From Iodidimonas nitroreducens (GTDB taxonomy: Bacteria; Pseudomonadota; Alphaproteobacteria; Sphingomonadales; Rhodothalassiaceae): 64,000 nucleotides of DNA. A program made the position numbers and the translations under genes. Location of the stretch: assembly GCA_000710935.1 (NCBI GenBank), contig BAYV01000015.1, forward strand, positions 1 through 64,000, in the 5' to 3' direction. The notes beneath the pieces are model-generated. The model saw nothing but the letters and a program-made list of their open reading frames with translations. It did not search any database and was not told the origin of the DNA. Shown here one piece after another: positions 34,248 to 45,300 of this stretch. Position 1 is the first letter of the stretch. Each line of letters begins with the position of its first letter.

Positions 34248-36230
34248 ATGAAAGCAGCAGATCGATCCATGGCCAGACAACAGCAAAATCATCCCCCATC
34301 CCATCAGGGGGTCAGCGCGCCTGATAATCCCCTTCTGGGGGATGGCCGCGATGATGATCTGCCAAATGATCCCTTAACCGATACCGGGGTGAAAGGCGCG
34401 GATGCCATCCGCGCGGCTTTGGCCAATGCCCCCCATGCGCCGGGCGTTTATCGGATGTTTGATGCCCGCGATGATGTGCTTTATGTGGGCAAAGCCAAAA
34501 ATATCAAAAAGCGGGTGAGCAGCTATGTCCGGGTCACGGGGCTGAGCACCCGGATCAAACGCATGGTGATGCTGACCCGGCGGATGGAATTTGTCACCAC
34601 CCATACCGAAGCCGATGCCCTGCTTTTAGAAGCCAATCTGATCAAAAGGCTGAAGCCGCCCTATAATATCTTACTCCGCGATGATAAATCCTTCCCCTAT
34701 ATCGTCATCCGGCGCGGCCACCCATGGCCACAGATTGCCAAGCATCGCGGGGCACGGGGCAAGGATGGGGATTATTTCGGGCCTTTTGCGTCTGCCAGCG
34801 CCGTCAATCAAACCCTGAACACCATGCAGCGCATTTTTTTGCTCCGCACCTGCAGCGATCAGGTGCTGGAAAATCGCTCGCGGCCCTGTTTGCTTTACCA
34901 GATCAAACGCTGCTGCGCGCCCTGTGTGGGGCGCATTTCCCATGAAGATTACCAAAAGCTGCTCATCGATGCCCGGGCTTTTCTGGAGGGTCGCGATACC
35001 GGCATCCAGAAACAACTGGCCACCGATATGATGAAGGCGGCTGAAATCCTTGATTATGAAGCTGCCGCTGTTTTGCGCGACCGGCTCAAGGCACTGGCCC
35101 ATGTGCAAAGCCATCAGGGCGTGGCCACCAGCCGCTTGCGCGATGCCGATATCATCGCCGCCAGCCATAAGGCCGGGGCCACCTGCATTCAGGTTTTTTT
35201 CTATCGCGCCGGGCAAAATCGCGGCAATCGCGCCTATTTCCCACGTCATGAGCCTGATGCGGCCATCGATGATGTGCTGGGGGCTTTTCTCGCCCAGTTT
35301 TATGACAATAAACCCCCGCCGGCCCAGATCATTTTGAATGAAGCGCCAGCGCATCTGCCGCTTCTGGCCGAAGCCTTGAGCGTATCGGCGGGCCATAAAG
35401 TGCATTTGATCCTGCCCCAAAAAGGCATCAAACGCGATCTGCTGGCCGAGGTGGAAAAAAACGCGACCCTCGCCCTTGATCGACGCCTGGCTGAACGCTC
35501 CAATGAACGGCAATTACTGCACGATCTGGAACAGGCCCTTGATCTGGAGACGACCCCAAACCGCATCGAAGTTTATGATAATAGCCATATTCAAGGCAGC
35601 CACGCTGTGGGGGCAATGATCGTTTCGGGACCGGAAGGATTTGATAAAAGCCAATATCGGCGTTTCAATATCAAAGACAGCAGCCTCACCCCGGGCGATG
35701 ATTATGCCATGATGCGCGAAGTGATGACCCGGCGTTTTGCCCGGCTTTTGAAAGATGATCCCGATCAAAGCCGTGGTCTGTGGCCCGATCTGATGCTGAT
35801 CGATGGAGGCAAAGGGCAATTATCGGCGGTTCTGGCGGTGGCCCAGGATTTCGGGATTGGCGATGATGTGGCGATCATCGGCATTTCCAAAGGCCCTGAT
35901 CGCCATGCCGGGCGCGAACAATTCCACAAGCCGGGAAAACCCCCCTTCATTTTGCGCGAAGGCCATTCGGCGCTTTATTATCTGCAGCGCCTGCGCGATG
36001 AGGCCCATCGCTTTGCCATTGGCGGCCATCGCGCCCGGCGATCCAAGGCAATCAGCAAAAATCCCCTTGATGATATTGCGGGCATTGGTCCGGGGCGGAA
36101 ACGGGCGCTTTTGCATCATTTCGGCTCGGCGGGGGGGGTGGCCGATGCAGCCCTGAAGGATCTTGAGGCCGTGGATGGTATTTCAGGGGCCATGGCAAAG
36201 CGCATTTATGGTCATTTCCATGATCGTTGA
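34248..36230 (+). CDS. uvrC: Excinuclease ABC subunit C
   Basis: Nucleotide excision repair endonuclease (660 aa) making the dual incision with UvrB. N-terminal GIY-YIG domain (GVYRMFDARDDVLYVGKAKN) after a disordered, Asp/Pro-rich extension of about 60 residues; UVR motif region near residues 255-290; the RNase H-like C-terminal nuclease domain (VYDNSHIQGSHAVGAMIVS, LMLIDGGKGQLSAVL); helix-hairpin-helix at the end (DIAGIGPGRKRALLHHFGS). ATG 34248 or 34269 may be the start. The end touches the frame leading into rnhB. Confidence 0.95.
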   Translation: MKAADRSMARQQQNHPPSHQGVSAPDNPLLGDGRDDDLPNDPLTDTGVKGADAIRAALANAPHAPGVYRMFDARDDVLYVGKAKNIKKRVSSYVRVTGLSTRIKRMVMLTRRMEFVTTHTEADALLLEANLIKRLKPPYNILLRDDKSFPYIVIRRGHPWPQIAKHRGARGKDGDYFGPFASASAVNQTLNTMQRIFLLRTCSDQVLENRSRPCLLYQIKRCCAPCVGRISHEDYQKLLIDARAFLEGRDTGIQKQLATDMMKAAEILDYEAAAVLRDRLKALAHVQSHQGVATSRLRDADIIAASHKAGATCIQVFFYRAGQNRGNRAYFPRHEPDAAIDDVLGAFLAQFYDNKPPPAQIILNEAPAHLPLLAEALSVSAGHKVHLILPQKGIKRDLLAEVEKNATLALDRRLAERSNERQLLHDLEQALDLETTPNRIEVYDNSHIQGSHAVGAMIVSGPEGFDKSQYRRFNIKDSSLTPGDDYAMMREVMTRRFARLLKDDPDQSRGLWPDLMLIDGGKGQLSAVLAVAQDFGIGDDVAIIGISKGPDRHAGREQFHKPGKPPFILREGHSALYYLQRLRDEAHRFAIGGHRARRSKAISKNPLDDIAGIGPGRKRALLHHFGSAGGVADAALKDLEAVDGISGAMAKRIYGHFHDR

Positions 36231-36233
36231 ACG

Positions 36234-36259
36234 AAACCTCACAGGGCCAAACCTCACAG
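36234..36259. repeat. 15-bp period duplication in the rnhB leader
   Basis: AAACCTCACAG occurs at 36234 and again at 36249, period 15 bp. It lies between the uvrC stop and the preferred rnhB ATG, or within the rnhB N-terminus if the TTG at 36227 is used. Confidence 0.7.
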
Positions 36260-36292
36260 AGATTGACTGTTGCCAAGCGGGGGCGAGCGCCT

Positions 36293-36898
36293 ATGCCTGA
36301 TTTCAGCCATGAGCAGGCTTTTTCGGGCCGTGTGGCCGGGATCGATGAAGCCGGGCGCGGGCCATTGGCCGGGCCGGTGGTGGCCGCAGCGGTTATTTTT
36401 GATCGCACCCGCCCCCTTGATGCCAGCCTCATCGGGCTTGATGACAGCAAAAAACTCAGCAAAGGCAAAAGGCTCATTTTATTTGATGCCATCAAGCGCC
36501 ATGCCCTCAGCCATGCCATTGCTTTAGCGACGGTCGAAGAAATCGATCGCCTCAATATCCTGCAGGCCAGCCTGCTCGCCATGCGCCGGGCTGTGGCCCT
36601 GTTGGAACCGGCTCCTATAGCCTGTTTGGTGGATGGCAATCGCGATCCCGGCCTGCCTTTTCCCACCCAGTGCATCATAAAAGGCGATCATAAAAGCCTT
36701 TCCATCGCCGCTGCGAGCATTTTGGCCAAGGTCAGCCGCGACCGGATCATGGCGGAATTGGCACAAGATTGGCCGCACTATGAATGGCAGAAAAACGCAG
36801 GATATGGCGTGCCAGCGCATCTTGAAGCGCTAAGGCTTGTGGGCCCATCCCCCCATCATCGCAAGAGCTTTGCCCCGGTTCGTAAGATTCGACTCTAG
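36293..36898 (+). CDS. rnhB: Ribonuclease HII
   Basis: Degrades RNA in RNA-DNA hybrids and removes misincorporated ribonucleotides (201 aa). The catalytic motif GIDEAGRGPLAGPVVAAAV near residue 15, LDDSKKLSKGKR and the SIAAASILAKVSRDR block are complete. The ATG 36293 start giving MPDFSHEQAF fits alphaproteobacterial homologues; an upstream TTG at 36227 would overlap uvrC by 4 bp and add 22 residues. Its last codons lie inside a dense GANTC cluster leading to ccrM. Confidence 0.92.
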   Translation: MPDFSHEQAFSGRVAGIDEAGRGPLAGPVVAAAVIFDRTRPLDASLIGLDDSKKLSKGKRLILFDAIKRHALSHAIALATVEEIDRLNILQASLLAMRRAVALLEPAPIACLVDGNRDPGLPFPTQCIIKGDHKSLSIAAASILAKVSRDRIMAELAQDWPHYEWQKNAGYGVPAHLEALRLVGPSPHHRKSFAPVRKIRL

Positions 36899-36950
36899 TA
36901 TAATCTTGCAAAATATTGATTCAAAATGAAGAATCTGATTGACCCGAGTC
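36886..36950. promoter_or_regulatory. Five GANTC methylation sites upstream of ccrM
   Basis: GATTC 36886, GACTC 36891, GATTC 36918, GAATC 36931 and GAGTC 36946 fall within 65 bp, where about one per 256 bp is expected by chance. They end 41 bp before the ccrM ATG. In Caulobacter the ccrM promoter is controlled by CtrA and the methylation of GANTC sites in its leader; a comparable feedback is inferred here. Confidence 0.8.
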
Positions 36951-36982
36951 GCTGTTTTTTCCACACTGGCGGCGTTCAGTGA

Positions 36983-38149
<1,167 letters not shown>

Positions 38150-38218
38150 TCGCGCAAGATCATCGGCCTTGCCGTTCAACGACCAGATAACGATGACATA
38201 ACGAAGAGGATCGGCACC

Positions 38219-39739
38219 ATGGCCAAAGGCAGGAAGCGACGTTCTCTGATTTTATGGCTGTCGATCCCTTTTGCGGCCCTTATCACGCTGCTGGCCTTGA
38301 TGGCGCTGCGGTTGATGCTGTTGCCCGATACCGCGCATTCGGAGAAGCAACAGGCCATAACGGGGGCCATGGCGGGGGCCTATTCTCATCCGATTGATGG
38401 CGAAGCCGCCCTGATGCGCTTATCGCAGGCGCTGCAATTTCAAACCATATCCACCGAAAATCCGGCTGATCGCGATGCCAGTGCCTTTGCCGCTTTTCAT
38501 GCCTTTCTGGCGGATCATTTCCCCTTGGTTCATGCCCGGGCGGAGCGCATCGATCTTGGCAGCGATGCGCTTTTTTTCAAGCTTGCGGGCAGCAAGCCCA
38601 CACTGCCGGGTTCTGTTTTGATGGCGCATCAGGATGTGGTGCCTATCGAGCCGGGCACCGATCAAGATTGGCAGCATCCGCCTTTTTCCGGGGCGATTGC
38701 CGATGGCCATATCTGGGGTCGCGGGGCCATGGATGACAAAGGCGCCCTCCTCGCCATTCTGGAGGCTTTGGAGCTTTTGCTGGCAGATGGTTTCGAGCCC
38801 GAGCGCACTTTATGGCTGGCTTTTGGCGCCGATGAAGAAGTGGGCGGCGAAAATGGCGCGGTGAAAATCGCCACATGGCTTTCCGAGCATGACATTCCCA
38901 TTGCCTTTGCCCTTGATGAGGGCCTGGCCGTTCTGCATGGCATTACCCCGGGCGTCAGCGCGCCGGTGGCCATGGTGGGGCTGGCGGAAAAAGGATCGAT
39001 GACCATCCGCCTCAGCGCCCAAGAAGATGGCGGCCATTCTTCGATGCCGCCGCGCATTTCCGCCCCCGGCAGGCTGGCCAAAGCGCTCACCCGGCTGGAA
39101 CGCAATCCCATGCCCGCCAGCCTTGATGGCATCCCCGCGCAGATGCTTGTGCGGCTGGCCCCGCATATGGATTTTCCCCTCGATCTGATCACCGCCAATC
39201 TGTGGCTCACCGAAGCTTTGGTGATTGATCAGTTTTCTGCCGCCCCTTCAAGCAATTCGATGATCCGCACCACCACCGCCATCACCATGCTGCAGGCCGG
39301 TTTTAAATCGAATGTGCTGGCGCAAACTGCCGAAGCCACCATCAATTTCCGCCTGCGCCCCGGCGATAGCGGGCAGGATATCCTCGATCATGTGCGGCGG
39401 GTGATCGATGATGAGGCGATCACCATCCATGGCACAGACGAAGAGGCACAGCCCGCCTCGCCCATTTCATCCACGCAATCGGCGGCTTTCTCGGTTTTGG
39501 AAAGGAGCATCGCCAAAAGCTTTCCCGATGCCCTGCTGGCCCCCGGGCTGGTGATTGCCGCCACCGATGGCCGCCATTTCACCAAGGCGGCGGATGATGT
39601 TTATCGCTTCAGCCCGATGCGCCTTCATCCCGATGATCTCGCCCGGCTCCATGGCACCAATGAACGCTTGAAGATCGATAATTATCTTGAGATGATCGGT
39701 TTTTATGCCGAATTGATCAACGCGACTGATCAGAATTAG
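38219..39739 (+). CDS. M20 family metallopeptidase, membrane-anchored (CPS1/PM20D1-like)
   Basis: Zinc peptidase (506 aa) with an N-terminal membrane anchor (LWLSIPFAALITLLALMAL) placing the catalytic part outside the cytoplasm. M20 metal motifs: MAHQDVVP, RGAMDDKGALLAILEALE, GADEEVGGENG, and the terminal histidine in TDGRHFTKAADDVYRFSP. The dimerisation domain is around residues 255-370. Closest in layout to carboxypeptidase S-like N-acyl amino acid hydrolases. Substrate unknown. Alone on its strand between ccrM and mutY. Confidence 0.88.
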   Translation: MAKGRKRRSLILWLSIPFAALITLLALMALRLMLLPDTAHSEKQQAITGAMAGAYSHPIDGEAALMRLSQALQFQTISTENPADRDASAFAAFHAFLADHFPLVHARAERIDLGSDALFFKLAGSKPTLPGSVLMAHQDVVPIEPGTDQDWQHPPFSGAIADGHIWGRGAMDDKGALLAILEALELLLADGFEPERTLWLAFGADEEVGGENGAVKIATWLSEHDIPIAFALDEGLAVLHGITPGVSAPVAMVGLAEKGSMTIRLSAQEDGGHSSMPPRISAPGRLAKALTRLERNPMPASLDGIPAQMLVRLAPHMDFPLDLITANLWLTEALVIDQFSAAPSSNSMIRTTTAITMLQAGFKSNVLAQTAEATINFRLRPGDSGQDILDHVRRVIDDEAITIHGTDEEAQPASPISSTQSAAFSVLERSIAKSFPDALLAPGLVIAATDGRHFTKAADDVYRFSPMRLHPDDLARLHGTNERLKIDNYLEMIGFYAELINATDQN

Positions 39740-39757
39740 AGCAAGTCCTGACCGCGA

Positions 39758-40837
39758 TCAGGACTGGGCGGCCAGAGCATGGCGGGCGATTTTTTGCATC
39801 AGCCCGGGCAGGCCATCAAGCTGATCCCGGGCCAGCCAATGCCCATCTTTTGGCGCGCTGATCGGCTGATCGGCCCGCAAAACGGTGATCAGCAATTCAA
39901 AATGGGTGAAAACATGCCGCACCTCGCCCGGCAGGGTGCTCCACTGGGCTTGATAGGGGGCATGGGCCATGGCCTCAGCCATCAAAGGCGGCGTATCAAG
40001 CCAAGGGGATGTGGGAATTTCCAGCATCCCCCCCAAAAGCCCTTTTGCGGGCCGCCGCCGCACAAAAACCGCCCCATCCTTTTCCAGCCAGAAGGCCAAA
40101 GCATGGCGTATGGGGCGCTGTTTTTTTGGGGCCTTTACCGGCAGGCTTTCAGCATCGCCTTTGGCAGCAGCCCGGCAATGAGCCTGCCATGGGCATGCCG
40201 GGCAGCGGGGCTGGCGCGGGGTGCAGATCACTGCCCCCAAATCCATCAGGGCCTGAGCAAAATCCCCGGGCCGATCATCGGGAACAAGCGCCAATGTCTG
40301 CGCCCTGATCGGCTTTTTGGCGGCGGGCAAAGGCTGAGTGATGTGATAAAGGCGGCTGATCACCCGTTCCACATTGCCATCCACAGCCGCCGCCGGGCGA
40401 TCAAAAGCAATGGCGGCGATGGCGGCGGCGGTATAATCTCCGATCCCCGGCAGGCGCTTTAAAGCCGCTTCATTATCGGGGAAAAGCCCATCATGATCGC
40501 GGCTGATGATGATGGCACAGGCATGAAGATTACGCGCCCGGGCATAATAGCCAAGCCCCGCCCATTGATCGAGCACGGCTTCAAGCGGCGCTGCGGCCAG
40601 ATCCCGCACCCCCGGCCAGCGGGCCATGAAACGCTCGAAATAGGGCTTCACCGCCGTAACCGTGGTTTGTTGGAGCATGATTTCGGAAAGCCACACGGCA
40701 TAGGGATCAGACCGCTCACCCGCCGCCGCCCGCCACGGCAAATCCCGCCGGTGGCGATCATACCATAAAAGCAGATCACGGCTGATCGGCTGCGATCTTT
40801 TTTGCGATTTCCTGATGGATGTCTGGCGTGATCCCAC
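39758..40837 (-). CDS. mutY: A/G-specific adenine glycosylase
   Basis: Removes adenine opposite 8-oxoguanine (359 aa). Helix-hairpin-helix LKRLPGIGDYTAAAIAAIAF with the catalytic Asp in AVDGNVERVISR, the [4Fe-4S] cysteines CTPRQPRCPACPWQAHC (spacing 6-2-5), and a C-terminal NUDIX-like domain for 8-oxoG recognition (AFWLEKDGAVFVRRRP...HVFTHFEL). A much longer frame reaches 41065 but overlaps the divergent DUF721 gene; GTG 40837 with AGGTTA upstream gives the family length and is preferred, with TTG 40864 as an alternative. Confidence 0.93.
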   Translation of the reverse strand: MGSRQTSIRKSQKRSQPISRDLLLWYDRHRRDLPWRAAAGERSDPYAVWLSEIMLQQTTVTAVKPYFERFMARWPGVRDLAAAPLEAVLDQWAGLGYYARARNLHACAIIISRDHDGLFPDNEAALKRLPGIGDYTAAAIAAIAFDRPAAAVDGNVERVISRLYHITQPLPAAKKPIRAQTLALVPDDRPGDFAQALMDLGAVICTPRQPRCPACPWQAHCRAAAKGDAESLPVKAPKKQRPIRHALAFWLEKDGAVFVRRRPAKGLLGGMLEIPTSPWLDTPPLMAEAMAHAPYQAQWSTLPGEVRHVFTHFELLITVLRADQPISAPKDGHWLARDQLDGLPGLMQKIARHALAAQS

Positions 40838-40877
40838 AGGATAACCTAAACTGTCATGCGTCAATGACAAGAACCCA

Positions 40878-41462
40878 ATGATGAAAAGCGGATCGCGCAC
40901 AGTGGCAGCCAAAGCCGGAAGCGTCAAACGATCATCGTCCCCAAATTCATCGGGCGTCGGCTCAGCGGGCACGCGGCCCCCCGGGCGGCGCGGCCATGCC
41001 ATGCCCCTGTCGCGGCTGATGCCGGATCTGGCGCGATCCGTCTGGCGGTCACGGGGGTTTATCAATCAGGAAATCGTGGCCCGCTGGGCAATGATCACAG
41101 GCACCGCCATCGCCTCGCAATCCGTGCCCTTGCGCCTTAACTTTCCGCGTGGCGAACGCATGGGCGCCAGCCTTGAAATTCGGGTCACCCCGGCCTTTGC
41201 CCCCATCCTGCAACATCAGGAACCGCTGATCATCGAGCGGGTGAACAGCTTTTTCGGCTATCGGGCGGTAAGCCGTATTCTTCTCCAACAAGGCCCCCTG
41301 CCCCCCAAACCCGCACGCGCGGCTGCACAAAATCCGCAAGCCCCCCCTGATCAAGAAGCTTTGGTGCAGTCAAGTCATCTCGCCAAAGGGGTGGCCGATG
41401 ATGATCTGCGCCACCTGCTGGAACGCTGGGGCGCGGATCTATTGGCGAAAAAACATCCTTAG
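40878..41462 (+). CDS. DUF721 protein, DciA-like
   Basis: Protein of 194 aa with the DUF721 core from about residue 45 (LMPDLARSVWRSRGFINQEI, VARWAMITGTAIASQSVP, NSFFGYRAVSRI). DciA proteins of this family assist loading of the replicative helicase in bacteria lacking DnaC. The first 40 residues are basic and low complexity; the C-terminus is Pro/Ala-rich then helical. Divergent from mutY, a common arrangement in alphaproteobacteria. Start at the first of two adjacent ATGs. Confidence 0.85.
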   Translation: MMKSGSRTVAAKAGSVKRSSSPNSSGVGSAGTRPPGRRGHAMPLSRLMPDLARSVWRSRGFINQEIVARWAMITGTAIASQSVPLRLNFPRGERMGASLEIRVTPAFAPILQHQEPLIIERVNSFFGYRAVSRILLQQGPLPPKPARAAAQNPQAPPDQEALVQSSHLAKGVADDDLRHLLERWGADLLAKKHP

Positions 41463-41502
41463 GCAAAGCCCAACAATAAAGTATAACATCGCCGAAATTC
41501 CG

Positions 41503-41520
41503 TATAGCCATCAGGCTATA
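41503..41520. other. Small perfect hairpin upstream of dsbA-like gene
   Basis: TATAGCC, loop ATCA, GGCTATA: a 7-bp perfect stem 40 bp before the DsbA-like start. It has no T-run, so it is not a standard terminator; possible mRNA structure or operator. Confidence 0.45.
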
Positions 41521-41559
41521 AACGCCCTAAAATCACTATATCTGGTAAGGTGAAGACAT

Positions 41560-42312
41560 ATGAAACACAATTTAAAGCAATTTGGCGCCTATAAGCGGGG
41601 TGCCGCCCTTTCGATTCTGGCCCTGATGGCGGCAACGCTTTCTGCCTGCGGCAATGAAAATGAGCCGTCTCAATCCTCATCGTCCAAAGCCGAAAGCCCG
41701 GCGCAATCAACGGCCAGTGCATCAGGCGATGGCCCCAATTATCTTGATGTTATCACCACCGATACCGCATCGGAAAAAGGCTTTGCCCTGGGCGGTGTGG
41801 CCATGGGTAATCCCGATGCGCCGGTCACGATCATTGAATATGCGTCCCTCACCTGCCCCCATTGCGCTGCTTTTCACAAGGATGTGCTGCCCGGTTTGAA
41901 GGAAAATTTCATCCAATCCGGCAAGGTGCGCTATGTTTTTTATAATTATGTGATGAACCGTATCGATCTCGCGGCCTCCAGCATTTCCCGCTGTTTTGGG
42001 CCGGAACGGTTTTTTCCGCTGTCTGATCTTTTCTTTTCCCGCCAGCGCGAATGGCTGGCCAATGCCCGGGATCAGGGGCAGGTGATTGATGATATGGCGG
42101 CTTTGGTGCGCCGGGCGGGGATCAGCCGCACCGAATTCGATCAATGCCTTGCCGAGCGCGATTTGCAGCAGCATCTGGTTGAAATGACCAGCGGCGGGCA
42201 AGCGCGCTGGCAGATCACCGGCACGCCCACCATCATCGTTGATGGTAAAAAGCGGGGGGCAGAAGCCCAGAATTATGAAGGTCTGGCCAAAATGATCAAT
42301 GACGAACTCTAG
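41560..42312 (+). CDS. DsbA-family thiol:disulfide oxidoreductase lipoprotein
   Basis: Periplasmic thioredoxin-fold protein (250 aa). Signal peptide ends in lipobox LSAC, followed by a Ser/Gln-rich linker. The active site is CPHC in EYASLTCPHCAAFHKDVLP, and the cis-Pro loop is TGTPTIIVDGKK. This fits the DsbA/BDB thioredoxin-like group common in alphaproteobacteria, which oxidises exported proteins. Placed 15 bp upstream of smc, a frequent alphaproteobacterial arrangement. Confidence 0.92.
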   Translation: MKHNLKQFGAYKRGAALSILALMAATLSACGNENEPSQSSSSKAESPAQSTASASGDGPNYLDVITTDTASEKGFALGGVAMGNPDAPVTIIEYASLTCPHCAAFHKDVLPGLKENFIQSGKVRYVFYNYVMNRIDLAASSISRCFGPERFFPLSDLFFSRQREWLANARDQGQVIDDMAALVRRAGISRTEFDQCLAERDLQQHLVEMTSGGQARWQITGTPTIIVDGKKRGAEAQNYEGLAKMINDEL

Positions 42313-42327
42313 CCTGAGGCTCCTGCC

Positions 42328-45300
42328 TTGCAGTTTACACGGCTTCGACTGACCGGCTTCAAGTCCTTTGTCGATCCGACCGAACTTCGGATCGAACCCG
42401 GACTCACGGGGGTCGTGGGCCCCAATGGCTGCGGCAAATCGAATCTGGTGGAAGCCCTGCGCTGGGTGATGGGCGAAAATTCGGCAAGATCCATGCGCGG
42501 ATCGGGCATGGACGATGTGATTTTTGCCGGCACCGATCGTCGGCCCGCGCGCAATCTGGCAGAAGTCTCGCTGGTCGTTGAAAATCCCGATCGCACGCTT
42601 CCCGGGGCCTTTGATGATGAAGACCGGCTGGAAATCACCCGCCGGATCGAGCGCGATCAGGGCTCATCCTATCGCATCAATGGTCGCGATGTGCGGGCAA
42701 AAGATGTGCAGCTTTTATTTGCCGATGCGGCCACCGGGGCCCATTCCCCGGCGATGGTAAGCCAGGGCCGGGTGGGGGCGCTGATTTCCGCCAAGCCCCG
42801 GGATCGCCGGGCCATTTTAGAAGAAGCCGCAGGCATTTCCGGGCTGCATAGCCGCCGCCGGGAAGCCGAGCAGAAATTAAAGGCCACCGAAGCCAATCTT
42901 TTGCGTCTGCAAGACAGCCTCAGCCGCCTTGAAAGCCAAGCCACCAGCCTGAAGCGGCAGGCAAAGCAGGCCGAACGCTATCGCCAGATCAGTGATCGCA
43001 TCCGCCAAGCCGAAGGCTGCCTGCTCTATCAGGAATGGCGCATGGTCAGCACCCAAAGCGAAAGCTATGAAGCGACGATCCGCAAAGCCGATCAGGAGGT
43101 GGCAAGCCTTAATTTGCAATTATCCGCATTGGAAGCCGCCCATGAAAAACTGGCCGCCCTTCTGCCCGAATTGCGTCAGACCGAAGCCCATTGTGCCGCC
43201 AGAGTGCAAAGGCTGAGCCAGGCCGCAGATCAATTGCGCCATGAAGATCAAAGGCGGGCCGATGCCTTGGAGACCATCGCCCGGCAGATCGAACAGATCA
43301 ACCGCGATGAAGAACGGGAGGGTGAAAGCCGCCATGATGCCCGGCAGGCGCTGGACCGCCTTCAACAGGAACGCCAAAGCCTGATCGCGGGCCTCGAAAA
43401 TCAGCAAAAATCCCATGCCGAGGCCAAAGCCCGCCTGATTGAGGCCGATCAGCATAATCGGCTGGCCGAACAAGCCCATGATGCGATCAATCAGCAGATG
43501 ATCGAGGCGCGAGGCAGGCGTTCCAGCCTTGGCAGCGATCTGGCGACCCTGATGCGGCGTCTTGATCGCGGGCAGGCCGATATGCTGGAAAATCAAAAGG
43601 CTATCGATCTGCTATCGGCGGATCACGAGGATCAGGCCGATATCGCCCGCCTTGAAGCCGATCTGGCCCGGCAGATCGAAAGCGTGGAACAGCGCAATAA
43701 GGCCCTTGAAGACGCCACCCGCCGCACCGCCGCCGCCCACGAACTGATGGATCAAAAGCGCGCGGCTCTCTCGGAAATCAGCAGTGCGATGGCCCATATC
43801 ACCGGCGAAATCGCCGCCCTGGAGAAGCGCCTGAAGGATAAAGCCCCCGGACGGGCCGCCGCGCTGGCCACCAAAATCAGCGTTGAACCCGGCTATGAAC
43901 AGGCTTTGGGGGCAGCCTTAGGCGATGATCTGGATGCCGCCCATGATGATCGGGAAAAAGCTCAAGGCACAGAAGACGCAGATCGGATCTGGCGTCATCT
44001 GCCCGATTATCCCGAAACCCCCGCTTTGCCCCCTGCGGCACAGGCGATCAGCCAGTGGGTGAAGGCGCCCTCTGTTCTCAGCCGCCGCCTGACGCAGATC
44101 GGGCTGGTTCCAAACCGGGCAGAGCTTGATCGCCTTGCCCCCCAATTGCGCCCCGGCCAAAGGCTGGTGACCCCTGATGGTGCGATGATGCGCTGGGATG
44201 GGCTTTATAGCAGCGCCCGGGCCCCCTCTGCCGCTGCGGTGCTTTTACAACAGAAAAATCGCTTTGCGGCCCTCAAGATCGAGGAAGCCGCCCATGAAAA
44301 GCGGCGGGAAACCGCCCAGATGGATTATCGCACGGCCCAAGCCGCTGTTGATAAGGCGCGTAATGATGAACAGGGTCAGCGCCGGATTGGCCATGAAGCC
44401 GAAGCGCAGCTGCGCGATCTGCGCAAGCAGCTATCGGAAAAAGAGCTTGCCGCCAGCAAAAGGGCCTCGCGCCTTGCGGGCCTTGAAGAATCACGCAAAA
44501 CTCTGGAACAGGATCTGAGCGCGGCGCTTTCCCGCAAGGAAAACCTCCAAAAAACTTTGGCGGCCCTCCCCGATCCTGCTGATCTGGACCGCCGGGTTGA
44601 GGGAAAAAAAACCGAGTTGGAAACAGCCCGGCGCGAGGCGAGCGCCGCCCGCTCTGCCTTTGAAACCCAAAAGCGCGAGGCCGAAAACCGGCAGCAACGT
44701 TTGCTCGCCATCGATAGCGAGATCACCGCCTGGACAAGCCGCCTGAAACGCGCCGAAGATCACTTGGCCGATCTGGATAAACGCCGCCAAAGCGCACGTT
44801 CCGAGCAACAAAAGCTCAGCATCCCCGATCAGGACAGCGCCGCCAAACATCAGGCGCTGGCCGATGAACTGAAGAAGGCACAAGAAGCCCGGCGCGATGC
44901 CGCCGATGAAGTGGCGCAGGCGGAAACCGCTTTCGCAGAAAAAGACAAAGCCCTCAAAGCCGCCCAAACCGCCCTTTTCGATGTGCGTGAAAGCCGGGCG
45001 CGGATGGAATCCTCCTTTGAAGCCGCCCGGGAACGCCGGGCCGCCTTGGCGCGGCTGTGCGGAGAAAGCTTTCAATGCCCGCCCCCCGATCTTTTGCACA
45101 AGCTGGCTGTGGAATCGCCTGAGGATTTGCCCGATATCGAAAGCCTGCAAGGCAATCTCAAAGATCTGAAGGCCGATCGCGATCGGATGGGGCCGGTGAA
45201 TTTGCGCGCCGAAGAGGAACTGGCCGAAATCACGGAACAACTCAATCATATAGAAACCGAGCGCAGGGATCTGGAAGCCGCCATTGGCCGCCTGCGCCAT

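Noticed and set aside
40838-41065. N-terminal extension of MutY
   Set aside because: It overlaps the divergent DUF721 gene and lacks MutY similarity; the sequence there is the antisense of that gene.
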